57,610 bases of DNA from a virus. Each line of letters starts with the position of its first letter. The stretch's first letter is position 1. The translations under genes and the position numbers were made by a program. A model generated the notes under the pieces. It did not search any database and was not told the DNA's origin. It saw only the letters and a list, made by a program, of their open reading frames with translations. The stretch is taken from positions 1 to 57,610 of the IMG/VR virus record IMGVR_UViG_3300034103_001617; one strand, 5' to 3'. Shown here one piece after another: positions 40,754-47,294 of the stretch.

Positions 40754-41224
40754 TTATGCCGCAAGTTTTTTTAACCTGTCAGCGGCATAACTAGCCGCAA
40801 AAGCATTTGGCTTCACTAGAGGAATCACATTGCATGTACCACGAATGTAACCAATTGCCTGTGTTATAACACAACTTGATCCTGCATGTTCATCAGGATT
40901 GATATCAAGGTGAACTTCTACATGATAGTCTTCAAGCTCTGGCGCAAGACGTTGAAACACTTCACTGACTTTGTAGACTTCATTCATAAGTCGCATGCTT
41001 GGCTTTGATAGCTTGTGATCATAATCGCGTTCTCTACTGACTTCACCAAATATCTTACAACCATTGTTACCGTTGACATGGATGACCAATGCAACAGTGT
41101 ACTCTGCCCACCATTGTTTGCCTTCGCGATATCTAAAACTGTCTGCACCCAAATAAATTTTGGTATTTGGCCCGCAGGTGGCAAGATATTGTTGTACTGT
41201 TTCTAATTTGATTGTTCTTGCCAT
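40754..41224 (-). CDS. RNase H-like protein (DUF458/YkuK type)
   Basis: 156 residues with GGAGG upstream of the ATG at 41224. IYLGADSFRYREGKQWWAEYTVALV, KLSKPSMRLMNEV and VHLDINPDEHAGSSCVITQAIGYIRG resemble the YkuK ribonuclease-H-like fold, with acidic residues in the expected strands. It may act on RNA, possibly tRNA or tRNA precursors given its position, but this is inference. Confidence 0.72.
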   Translation of the reverse strand: MARTIKLETVQQYLATCGPNTKIYLGADSFRYREGKQWWAEYTVALVIHVNGNNGCKIFGEVSRERDYDHKLSKPSMRLMNEVYKVSEVFQRLAPELEDYHVEVHLDINPDEHAGSSCVITQAIGYIRGTCNVIPLVKPNAFAASYAADRLKKLAA

Positions 41225-41237
41225 CAAGGCCTCCATT

Positions 41238-42368
41238 TTAGTTTATGGCCGGTCCGGAGAGATTCGAACTCCCGACAGCTGGTTTCGAAGACCAGAACTC
41301 TTCCGCTGAGCTACGGACCGTGTTGTAAAATTTTATTTTCTTAGTACCGGCTTCAAATTTTGAGTTATAATCTCCAGTGGACTGACAAAATTTACATTGT
41401 GCTATGGGTTTGTCTTTTTTCAATTCTAGCACAAAGTTTTCGAGTTCTCCATCAGTGGCTGTGACCTTGCAGTGTTTGTACTTGTTTAATAACTCAAAAT
41501 CTTCTGCACTGATATCAAATTGAAACTGGTTTAACATTTCTGGCAGTAGTGCCACTGTGCTGCATTTGTACAAGTTACCACGATTTAGATGATGAACCAT
41601 GATTTCAAGTTCACGATCACGACCGCAACACACAGCATAGGCAGCTTTGATGTTGCTGTTGTGCAATGACATGTTGCCAGTGGTGTTGTCATATATCACT
41701 GCACTGGTCCAAAATTGATTTTTTAACGAAACCGGAACAACTATGCCTAGATCATTTCTAACTTCGCTTACATATAAATTATTGATCCAATTGTTGTAAC
41801 TCAGTCCAAAGATCTCACTGCATTCATCTTGTATTTGAGACGGCAATTCTAGAAAGTCTTCGGGTGTCTTGCATTCTGGCCACAATGGATCTTTAATCTG
41901 CTGATAACTGTTTAGCCAAGTGGTTATTTCACTGTGATTGGGTTTGTGAGTCACAGTGGCATTGTTGCCCAACCAAGACATCAAGTCATTGCATATTTTT
42001 TGTTTCTGTTTGACACCATGAGCACTTATTGTTAACAGTAATCTACTTTTATATTTTTCCAAAAGTGATCTAACTTCTGGGTATCTATGCAGTTCAGTTC
42101 CATTGCTCAACAACTCAATGTTGCTGTTGGGCCACAGCTCCAGGACATTTTCAAGCCAAGGCATCAAATCTGGATGTACAAATGGTTCTCCGCCTAGTAT
42201 ACCTATGGTCTTGATATGAAGACGCTGACTCCAAGTTTTGTAAATTTGCTTGTAGTCGTTCCAACGTTGGTGACCTCGAAATGCAAAATTGTTGAATGTA
42301 ACACAATTAGGACAATTTAGATTACAAACATTTGTAATGTAGATCTCGCAACGTTCTATGCTAACCAT
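41238..42368 (-). CDS. Radical SAM protein, paralogue 2 of 3, reading into tRNA-Arg
   Basis: 376 residues from MVSIERCEIYITNVC. CNLNCPNC and ILGGEPFVHPD are the radical SAM motifs; C-terminal cysteines CCGRDRE...YKCS...CKFCQ resemble those of its paralogues. No stop occurs at the expected end of the domain and the frame runs through tRNA-Arg(UCG) on the same strand, adding about 25 residues that are translated tRNA. Either the natural stop was lost or the tRNA moved in. Confidence 0.82.
   Translation of the reverse strand: MVSIERCEIYITNVCNLNCPNCVTFNNFAFRGHQRWNDYKQIYKTWSQRLHIKTIGILGGEPFVHPDLMPWLENVLELWPNSNIELLSNGTELHRYPEVRSLLEKYKSRLLLTISAHGVKQKQKICNDLMSWLGNNATVTHKPNHSEITTWLNSYQQIKDPLWPECKTPEDFLELPSQIQDECSEIFGLSYNNWINNLYVSEVRNDLGIVVPVSLKNQFWTSAVIYDNTTGNMSLHNSNIKAAYAVCCGRDRELEIMVHHLNRGNLYKCSTVALLPEMLNQFQFDISAEDFELLNKYKHCKVTATDGELENFVLELKKDKPIAQCKFCQSTGDYNSKFEAGTKKIKFYNTVRSSAEEFWSSKPAVGSSNLSGPAIN
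41246..41320 (-). tRNA. tRNA-Arg(UCG)
   Basis: Anticodon loop CTTCGAA; U34 instead of the usual A34 (inosine), so it could read all CGN; acceptor CGGTCCG/CGGACCG, G73; CCA encoded. Confidence 0.94.
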
Positions 42369-42555
42369 TACGTCTATTCGCTGATTTTGCTGCACGATAT
42401 TGTAGCACACCTTCGTAAGCCAAAACAAGCCAACCACACAGTGCCATGATGTAGGCGTTAACTGCGGCCCAGTTATTTGCCATGAAACTCAACACTAGAT
42501 TAACCAAAATGGCAACAACTGCAACTACTGGAAATAAATTTATAAAATGTAACAT
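42361..42555 (-). CDS. 64-residue membrane protein
   Basis: GGAGG before ATG at 42555. Two hydrophobic segments (LFPVVAVVAILVNLVLSFM and YIMALCGWLVLAYEGV) and a basic tail RAAKSANRRNG. Function unknown. Confidence 0.6.
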   Translation of the reverse strand: MLHFINLFPVVAVVAILVNLVLSFMANNWAAVNAYIMALCGWLVLAYEGVLQYRAAKSANRRNG

Positions 42556-42575
42556 GACTACCTCCAAAAAAAATT

Positions 42576-42668
42576 TGGCGGAAACGGTGGGATTCGAACC
42601 CACGGACCATTGTTAAGATGATCGACGGTTTAGCAAACCGCTGCCTTCGGCCACTCAGCCACGTTTCC
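42576..42668 (-). tRNA. tRNA-Ser(GCU)
   Basis: Class II; anticodon loop TTGCTAA; acceptor GGAAACG/CGTTTCC; CCA encoded. Confidence 0.95.
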
Positions 42669-42677
42669 AGATGTTGA

Positions 42678-42881
42678 TCACTTGTAACGATCTTTCATTT
42701 CATTAACTGTGGAATCAAATTCCAAGCGAGTTAAAATCAACGAATACATTACCACAACACAAACCATGATTCCAAACACAGGCAAAGCCCACCAACTCAG
42801 TTGACTCAGTACATACCCAATACCAAACGGTATTGCTAAACTTAAAAAAGTGTACAACGCTGCTTTGATTTTCAATGACAT
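42678..42881 (-). CDS. 67-residue membrane protein
   Basis: AAGGAGA before the ATG. Two membrane helices (LYTFLSLAIPFGIGYVL and ALPVFGIMVCVVVMYSLIL), then a charged tail. Function unknown. Confidence 0.6.
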   Translation of the reverse strand: MSLKIKAALYTFLSLAIPFGIGYVLSQLSWWALPVFGIMVCVVVMYSLILTRLEFDSTVNEMKDRYK

Positions 42882-42912
42882 AGCTGTCTCCTTAACAAAC
42901 TGTATAACCTAG

Positions 42913-42941
42913 ATTTTACTTTAAGTTAGATATTTTGTCAA
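42913..42941 (-). promoter_or_regulatory. Sigma70-like promoter
   Basis: -35 TTGACA, 17-base spacer, -10 TAAAAT, between tRNA-Met and the small membrane gene it drives. Confidence 0.6.
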
Positions 42942-42949
42942 GTGAAATT

Positions 42950-43025
42950 TGGTGGTGAAGGAGGGATTTGAACCCCCGACACTCTCCGTATGAAGGAGGT
43001 ACTCTACCATCTGAGCTACATCACC
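42950..43025 (-). tRNA. Elongator-type tRNA-Met(CAU)
   Basis: Anticodon loop TTCATAC; G1-C72 pair intact, so not an initiator. A tRNA-Ile2(CAU, lysidine) identity is possible but less likely because an Ile(UAU) is also encoded. CCA encoded. Confidence 0.85.
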
Positions 43026-43027
43026 TT

Positions 43028-43264
43028 TTAGTTGCCCCAAGCAAGAACGAACAATGTTCTATCTTGATCCCATTTAAAGGCTATACCAATGTTGTTGAGT
43101 ATATTACAATCATCATAAGCCCACACAGCATATCTTGGACCCACGCGATCTTTGAGCCAACTTTCAACAACAGTAATACCTTGTATCCAATCTACTTGGC
43201 AGTGATCAAACACAGGCCAAGGCACTGTAGCATGGTATTGAAAGCGGTGCCAGTCCACTAACAT
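43028..43264 (-). CDS. Small phage-type protein
   Basis: 78 residues from MLVDWHRFQYH (43264); the open frame further upstream is tRNA sequence. Trp-rich: VDWIQGITVVESWLKDRVG and FKWDQDRTLFVLAWGN. Family of unknown function. Confidence 0.65.
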   Translation of the reverse strand: MLVDWHRFQYHATVPWPVFDHCQVDWIQGITVVESWLKDRVGPRYAVWAYDDCNILNNIGIAFKWDQDRTLFVLAWGN

Positions 43265-43275
43265 GCCGATATTTA

Positions 43276-43353
43276 TGGAGCAACGGGCGTGATTCGAACA
43301 CGCGGTTTTCAGGATTTGCAGTCCCGTGCATTGGGCCTCTCTGCCACCGTTGC
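43276..43353 (-). tRNA. tRNA-Cys(GCA)
   Basis: Anticodon loop CTGCAAA; acceptor GCAACGG/CCGTTGC; CCA encoded. Confidence 0.95.
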
Positions 43354-43360
43354 ATAAAAT

Positions 43361-43434
43361 TGGTGCCCCTTGACAGAATCGAACTGCCAATCCATGATTA
43401 CAAGTCAAGTGTTATGCCATTTAACTAAAGGGGC
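43361..43434 (-). tRNA. tRNA-Thr(UGU)
   Basis: Anticodon loop CTTGTAA; acceptor GCCCCTT/AAGGGGC; CCA encoded. Confidence 0.95.
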
Positions 43435-43479
43435 AATCAATCATTACGATCTATAAAAATAAAGTTAATAAATATTTCA

Positions 43480-44355
43480 ATGCTGAAAATATTCACTGCT
43501 GAGTTCTACCTCACACACCATTGCAATCTTGACTGCGAGCATTGTAATCGATTTTCTAATTATAAAGCATTACGCGGTCATCGCAGTTGGCAAAATTATG
43601 CAGCAGAGTACCAAAGTTGGGCAAACAACCTTGATATAGATATCATAAGCATTCTTGGCGGAGAGCCATTGATGCATCCGGATATCTTAGAATGGATGCA
43701 ACAAATAAGAAGTTGGTGGCCAAAATCATCTTTGTACTTAATGACCAACGGCACACTGTTGAATCGTGTATCTGGTTTGTACGATGCGGCAAAAGATTAT
43801 CAATATGTAATTGACATCAATGTGCATAATCCAAGTTGGTACAACCAAACCGTTCAAAGTCTTGACAATTTTTTCCCCGGCCAATATACAATAGAACAGG
43901 CCAAAGATGATCCTATTTTTTCTAGACAAGTTGCAAAAGATCACAATGGGGTAGAAGTTCACATCAAACACAGCTCACGCATGCACCAAAGCACGGTGCT
44001 ACTCAATCAAGACAAGTTTCATTTACACCAAAGCGATCCAGTAAAAGCTCACAGTGTTTGCTGGAACGCAACATGCCATCACTTTTTCAATGGCAAACTT
44101 TTTAAATGTGCAATGCCACCATTGCTGAAAGAATTTTCCAATGTGTGCTATCTAGATCTATCCGAGGAAGACCGAGCACTTATTGATGGTCCCAGCGGGA
44201 TAACAGTGGATGACGCTGTGGCTGATCCTGATAAGTTTTATCAATATCTAAAAGGACCAATTGAGCATTGCCGCTTGTGTCCAGAAGAACTTGAATTTAA
44301 AAATATAGCAGCAAAGGTTGCCAAAACTGTTATACCAATTCAGCTGTATCGCTGA
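43480..44355 (+). CDS. Radical SAM protein, paralogue 3 of 3
   Basis: 291 residues on the plus strand inside the tRNA region. FYLTHHCNLDCEHC and SILGGEPLMHPD carry the core motifs; CWNATCHHF...FKCAMPP...CRLCPEE form the likely auxiliary cluster region shared with paralogues at 35560 and 41238. Like paralogue 1 it is read against the tRNAs, so it is separately transcribed. Confidence 0.85.
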   Translation: MLKIFTAEFYLTHHCNLDCEHCNRFSNYKALRGHRSWQNYAAEYQSWANNLDIDIISILGGEPLMHPDILEWMQQIRSWWPKSSLYLMTNGTLLNRVSGLYDAAKDYQYVIDINVHNPSWYNQTVQSLDNFFPGQYTIEQAKDDPIFSRQVAKDHNGVEVHIKHSSRMHQSTVLLNQDKFHLHQSDPVKAHSVCWNATCHHFFNGKLFKCAMPPLLKEFSNVCYLDLSEEDRALIDGPSGITVDDAVADPDKFYQYLKGPIEHCRLCPEELEFKNIAAKVAKTVIPIQLYR

Positions 44356-44369
44356 TCACTGCATTGTAC

Positions 44370-44445
44370 TGGTGGGCGGTGACAGGTTCGAACTGCCGAC
44401 ATTCGCGGTGTAAGCACGACGCTCTACCAACTGAGCTAACCGCCC
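44370..44445 (-). tRNA. tRNA-Val(UAC)
   Basis: Anticodon loop CTTACAC; acceptor GGGCGGT/ACCGCCC; CCA encoded. Confidence 0.95.
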
Positions 44446-44452
44446 AAGAAAT

Positions 44453-44704
44453 TTAGTTGTCCTTGACGTCTTTGGCATCAACGCAGGTTTCACCTCTAAA
44501 CACATAGACGTCACTGTCTAATCTTAGCTGTTCAAACACTTGATTGTTTACGCAGATATAAGGATCTTTGTGATTTTCCATGTAAAAGAATATGCCGTAG
44601 CCTATGCCTGCCAACACCATTAGTATGGGTGTGTACTTTAGATACTTTACAATCTCAGGCATTGCACCCAAAATTTGCGGCAAATTTTTAAGCAGTTCTT
44701 TCAC
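44453..44704 (-). CDS. Membrane-anchored small protein
   Basis: 83 residues from a GTG at 44704; an ATG at 44728 would lie inside tRNA-Glu. One membrane helix (YTPILMVLAGIGYGIFFYM) and a polar tail with two cysteines (PYICVNNQ, GETCVDAK), probably facing the periplasm. Confidence 0.55.
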   Translation of the reverse strand: MKELLKNLPQILGAMPEIVKYLKYTPILMVLAGIGYGIFFYMENHKDPYICVNNQVFEQLRLDSDVYVFRGETCVDAKDVKDN

Positions 44705-44717
44705 GCTGATATTTATG

Positions 44718-44792
44718 TGGTACACCATAGCGGAGTCGAACCGCTCTTGCTGGAATGAAAATCCAGAGTCCTAACCGATAGACGAATGGTGC
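44718..44792 (-). tRNA. tRNA-Glu(UUC)
   Basis: Anticodon loop TTTTCAT; acceptor GCACCAT with G1-U72; CCA encoded. Confidence 0.94.
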
Positions 44793-44799
44793 ATAAAAT

Positions 44800-45246
44800 T
44801 TAATGCTAACAAGGAACTGACTGTTACATGATGCCGAAGTCATTACCGCATCAAACCCTTGCTAAACCCGCATTGCGGGACGATTCGCACTCAATCGTTT
44901 TGATCTAAATCTTGCTTAATGAAGCCAATATTAGTTTTGCAGTTTATACTATATGCCTCGCTCAACAGCTTTACACGTGATTACTGTTTATTGCTTCGGT
45001 TACATAATGCCTCGCGCCGGCTTCTGTGCTTACAAACTGCAAAATTAATATTGCTTAGGCTACTTGTTTTCCAGGCAAGCCCCTATGCTGAGTTGTTACC
45101 CTGTCCACATTTGTTTCAGCGTATCGTGCTACCGGTTGTGTCCGGATATCTAGGTGCTGTGCTCTGCATTGCGCTAACGGTAGCCTAGCCAACCGGTCTA
45201 ACTAACGTGTGACACCCGGCACTTTCAGGAAAGTGCTAACCGGAAC
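44800..45246 (-). ncRNA. Large structured RNA candidate within the tRNA array
   Basis: About 440 bases without a credible protein frame between tRNA-Asn and tRNA-Glu. A 22-base stem joins 44926-44947 and 45032-45053 with one mismatch and one wobble, enclosing about 85 bases that include a repeated GCGAGGCAT. Other hairpins: CACTTT-CCTG-AAAGTG, CCCGC-AAT-GCGGG, GATGC/GCATC, GGCTTG/CAAG-AGCC. Large ornate RNAs (GOLLD, ROOL) are known beside tRNAs in phage genomes; this one is shorter and I cannot assign it. Strand is assumed from the tRNAs. Confidence 0.72.
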
Positions 45247-45322
45247 TGGCTGCTCAGGTTGGGCTCGAACCAACGACACACGGATTAACAGTCCGCTGAT
45301 CTACCGACTGATCTACTGAGCA
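45247..45322 (-). tRNA. tRNA-Asn(GUU)
   Basis: Anticodon loop CTGTTAA; acceptor TGCTCAG/CTGAGCA, G73; CCA encoded. Confidence 0.94.
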
Positions 45323-45330
45323 ATAAACTT

Positions 45331-45408
45331 TGGCGACACTTACGGGATTCGAACCCGTGATCTCTGGCGTGACAGGCCAGCGCATTGGGCCAGCTATGCT
45401 AAAGTGCC
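45331..45408 (-). tRNA. tRNA-Asp(GUC)
   Basis: Anticodon loop CTGTCAC; stem CTGGC/GCCAG; CCA encoded. Confidence 0.95.
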
Positions 45409-45417
45409 TTTTGCTAT

Positions 45418-45503
45418 TGGTACCCGGAGCCGGACTCGAACCGGCACGCCCTATCGAGCATTGGATTTTAAGTCCAAGGTGTCTACCATTCCACCACCCG
45501 GGC
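45418..45503 (-). tRNA. tRNA-Leu(UAA)
   Basis: Class II; anticodon loop CTTAAAA; acceptor GCCCGGG; CCA encoded. Confidence 0.95.
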
Positions 45504-45545
45504 ATATTTTTTAAATTGTAAAAGATCAAGCACAACCAAGTTCGC

Positions 45546-45574
45546 ATTGTACTAGATTACAATTTTGGAGTCAA
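45546..45574 (-). promoter_or_regulatory. Sigma70-like promoter for tRNA-Leu, Asp and Asn
   Basis: -35 TTGACT, 17-base spacer, -10 TACAAT. Confidence 0.78.
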
Positions 45575-45616
45575 TAAAATTGTGTTGTATTTTTACAACA
45601 AACAATTGATGTAAGT

Positions 45617-45691
45617 TGGTGGAGGTACCCGGATTCGAACCGAGGACTCCGCGGTGCAAACGCAGTGTTTTCCCAATTATACTATACCCCC
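45617..45691 (-). tRNA. tRNA-Ala(UGC)
   Basis: Anticodon loop TTTGCAC; acceptor GGGGGTA; CCA encoded. Confidence 0.92.
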
Positions 45692-45699
45692 ACAGGTTA

Positions 45700-45773
45700 T
45701 GGAGCGGCGTGCGAGAATCGAACTCGCGACTTTAGCTTGGAAGGCTAAGGTAATACCATTTTACGAACGCCGC
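45700..45773 (-). tRNA. tRNA-Gly(UCC)
   Basis: Anticodon loop CTTCCAA; acceptor GCGGCGT/ACGCCGC; CCA encoded. Confidence 0.95.
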
Positions 45774-45778
45774 ATAGA

Positions 45779-45852
45779 TGGCGACCCTTGAGAGATTTGA
45801 ACTCCCACCGACGGTTTTGGAGACCGGTATGCTGCCGTTACACTAAAGGGCC
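45779..45852 (-). tRNA. tRNA-Trp(CCA)
   Basis: Anticodon loop CTCCAAA; acceptor GGCCCTT; 3' CCA encoded. Confidence 0.94.
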
Positions 45853-45855
45853 GTG

Positions 45856-46089
45856 TCAAACTGAAACTATTTCAACTGATACTGGATTAAAGCCTTGCAC
45901 GTAGTTCAACAATATTTGAGCATCTGTTTCATTCATAAATGACCATTCCACAGTGGCATGCCCACTTGGTACGTCATCTTTTAACTCCCAGGCTAAAGCC
46001 TTGCCGGGGTAGTTTTCAAGGAAGGCTAGTGCTTCCTCTGGGTTTGGTGAACTCTCAGCGAACACAGCGCGAACAAGTTTAATTGTCAT
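45856..46089 (-). CDS. Small protein of unknown function
   Basis: 77 residues, beta-alpha pattern: TIKLVRAVF, PNPEEALAFLENYPGKALAWEL, ATVEWSFMNETDAQILLNYVQ. GGAGACC lies before the ATG. It sits between tRNA-Tyr and tRNA-Trp. Confidence 0.62.
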   Translation of the reverse strand: MTIKLVRAVFAESSPNPEEALAFLENYPGKALAWELKDDVPSGHATVEWSFMNETDAQILLNYVQGFNPVSVEIVSV

Positions 46090-46115
46090 AATGGTCTCCT
46101 AATACAATATTTATT

Positions 46116-46200
46116 TGGTGGGGATCCAGGGACTCGAACCCCGTATGTCAGAGACGTCGGATTTACAGTCCGATGCAGTAGCCAGTTCTGCTCGATCCCC
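46116..46200 (-). tRNA. tRNA-Tyr(GUA)
   Basis: Class II; anticodon loop CTGTAAA; acceptor GGGGATC/GATCCCC; CCA encoded. First tRNA downstream of the hairpin leader. Confidence 0.94.
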
Positions 46201-46204
46201 CGGC

Positions 46205-46375
46205 ATTCTAAAACACACTATCAGTGCGTTTTAGAATACCCTGTGCTGTAGCACAGGATATGTTAGGGTCGACGCCCTAACCAGTAGTCTTACTAATACG
46301 TTACCGCCGTATTTTCATGTATACTGTCCGCCCATTCGCTGTTTTTAAGTGAACAGCAGGCTCTCGTTGCCTGTA
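46205..46375 (-). ncRNA. Six-hairpin leader RNA ahead of tRNA-Tyr
   Basis: From the promoter to tRNA-Tyr there are six successive stem-loops: CAGGC/GCCTG (46357-46373), GCTGTT/AACAGC (46338-46357), AATACG/CGTATT (46295-46313), GTTAGGG/CCCTAAC (46262-46281), CCTGTGCT/AGCACAGG (46240-46257) and a 15-bp stem with one G-U (46205-46237). No reading frame uses the region. It could be a stable small RNA or a processing leader. Confidence 0.68.
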
Positions 46376-46381
46376 AAACAC

Positions 46382-46410
46382 ATTATACGCTGTTTTGCTT
46401 TGTTTCGTAA
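46382..46410 (-). promoter_or_regulatory. Sigma70-like promoter for the hairpin RNA and tRNA-Tyr
   Basis: -35 TTACGA, 17-base spacer, -10 TATAAT. The -10 overlaps the stop codon of the upstream 53-residue gene. Confidence 0.65.
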
Positions 46411-46544
46411 CGCTGTTTGGACAAAGCACGTTTGGCTCGTTCAATCTTGGCTTGTATCAGTTCTTGAAACTGAGTTGAACTAAGAGTGTGGTCTCGAAAC
46501 CATTTTTGCTCGCGTAGTTTATTTTTAAGTTTATCTTCTTCCAT
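46383..46544 (-). CDS. 53-residue basic protein
   Basis: MEEDKLKNKLREQKWFRDH start, then a Lys/Arg/Gln-rich helix (IQAKIERAKRALSKQRYETKQ). Probably nucleic-acid or protein binding; family unknown. It follows the terminator at 46553-46583. Confidence 0.55.
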   Translation of the reverse strand: MEEDKLKNKLREQKWFRDHTLSSTQFQELIQAKIERAKRALSKQRYETKQNSV

Positions 46545-46552
46545 ATTGCAAA

Positions 46553-46583
46553 TAAAAAACCCTGGAGTTTTTAATTCCAGGGT
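46553..46583 (-). terminator. Rho-independent terminator
   Basis: CCCTGGA/TCCAGGG hairpin with a nine-base loop, followed by six T on the minus strand. Confidence 0.85.
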
Positions 46584-46607
46584 CCGATAAAATCTTGTGA
46601 TACCTAA

Positions 46608-46733
46608 TTAAGATTTAAGAACCCTGAGTTTGGAATCCCCATTAATACGTGTGCGTGAATTAAACCAAACCAATGATTGACATTCACTGGTCATCTTGGG
46701 ATACGCCGACGAATAATGTAGTTCTAGTTTCAT
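46608..46733 (-). CDS. 41-residue protein, probably leaderless
   Basis: Starts MKLELHYSSAYPKMTSECQS and ends LRVLKS. The ATG stands six bases after a near-consensus -10 element, so the transcript may begin at the start codon. Terminator 25 bases after the stop. Confidence 0.5.
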   Translation of the reverse strand: MKLELHYSSAYPKMTSECQSLVWFNSRTRINGDSKLRVLKS

Positions 46734-46739
46734 AGTTCT

Positions 46740-46768
46740 ATAATAATGCAAAGTTGTTTTATTGTCAA
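46740..46768 (-). promoter_or_regulatory. Strong sigma70-like promoter
   Basis: -35 TTGACA (perfect), 17-base spacer, -10 TATTAT. Confidence 0.8.
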
Positions 46769-46784
46769 CTTCAACTTGTTCTAT

Positions 46785-46937
46785 TTATACCTCTAACGAC
46801 TTTGTATGATATTTATGTTTTTGGTTACGCTGATATTTAGTGCGAATACGCATGCGTTGGCAACGATTGTGGTTATTTTTTGCCACAAAATTTCTAGGCT
46901 TGAAATCTATCAACAATTGTTGAACCACGTCGTTCAT
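46785..46937 (-). CDS. 50-residue very basic protein
   Basis: MNDVVQQLLIDFKPRNF then a His/Lys/Arg/Asn-rich segment (NNHNRCQRMRIRTKYQRNQK). The ATG overlaps the stop of the membrane gene upstream (ATGA). Possible nucleic-acid-binding peptide. Confidence 0.58.
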   Translation of the reverse strand: MNDVVQQLLIDFKPRNFVAKNNHNRCQRMRIRTKYQRNQKHKYHTKSLEV

Positions 46938-47203
46938 TCTAAATCACCTTTAAGTGAGTGCCAAATTTTAGGATCACAGCCCAAATATATATGATACTTT
47001 TTGTAATTTAACCAATTTGTAATTCGTTGCACAATACGTTCAATATAATTAAAAAACCAATCTCTAAACCAAAATGGATTGCAAACTGCTACCAACAAAA
47101 CCAACAAAATGGGAACAATCAACACCGCAACACAGGTCCAATGAAACGCCATGGCATGATAAAAGTTCCCACCGTTTGGTTCAAGATTGATTTCTTTTTG
47201 CAT
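46934..47203 (-). CDS. Small membrane protein, probably leaderless
   Basis: 89 residues with a strong central helix (CVAVLIVPILLVLLVAVC) and aromatic WFRDWFFNYIERIV afterwards. The ATG lies seven bases after a -10 element. Function unknown. Confidence 0.6.
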   Translation of the reverse strand: MQKEINLEPNGGNFYHAMAFHWTCVAVLIVPILLVLLVAVCNPFWFRDWFFNYIERIVQRITNWLNYKKYHIYLGCDPKIWHSLKGDLE

Positions 47204-47210
47204 AATACCA

Positions 47211-47239
47211 ATAGTACAATATCTTTGAATTTATGTCAA
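47211..47239 (-). promoter_or_regulatory. Sigma70-like promoter
   Basis: -35 TTGACA, 17-base spacer, -10 TACTAT; the -35 overlaps the stop codon of the tiny YRRGE frame at 47236. Confidence 0.75.
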
Positions 47240-47280
47240 CTGACTTGATGCTTCTCTCCGCGGCGGTAATCATAACCCAT
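47236..47280 (-). CDS. 14-residue YRRGE peptide, copy 1
   Basis: AAGGAG six bases before the ATG; product MGYDYRRGEKHQVS. A related frame occurs at 47627-47671, and both stop codons overlap a promoter -35. Confidence 0.4.
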   Translation of the reverse strand: MGYDYRRGEKHQVS

Positions 47281-47294
47281 AGCATTCTCCTTGT

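Noticed and set aside
45254-45547. 97-residue open frame on the minus strand
   Set aside because: It is a read-through of tRNA-Leu, tRNA-Asp and tRNA-Asn sequence; the translated phrase GSSPAPG is typical of tRNA T arms.
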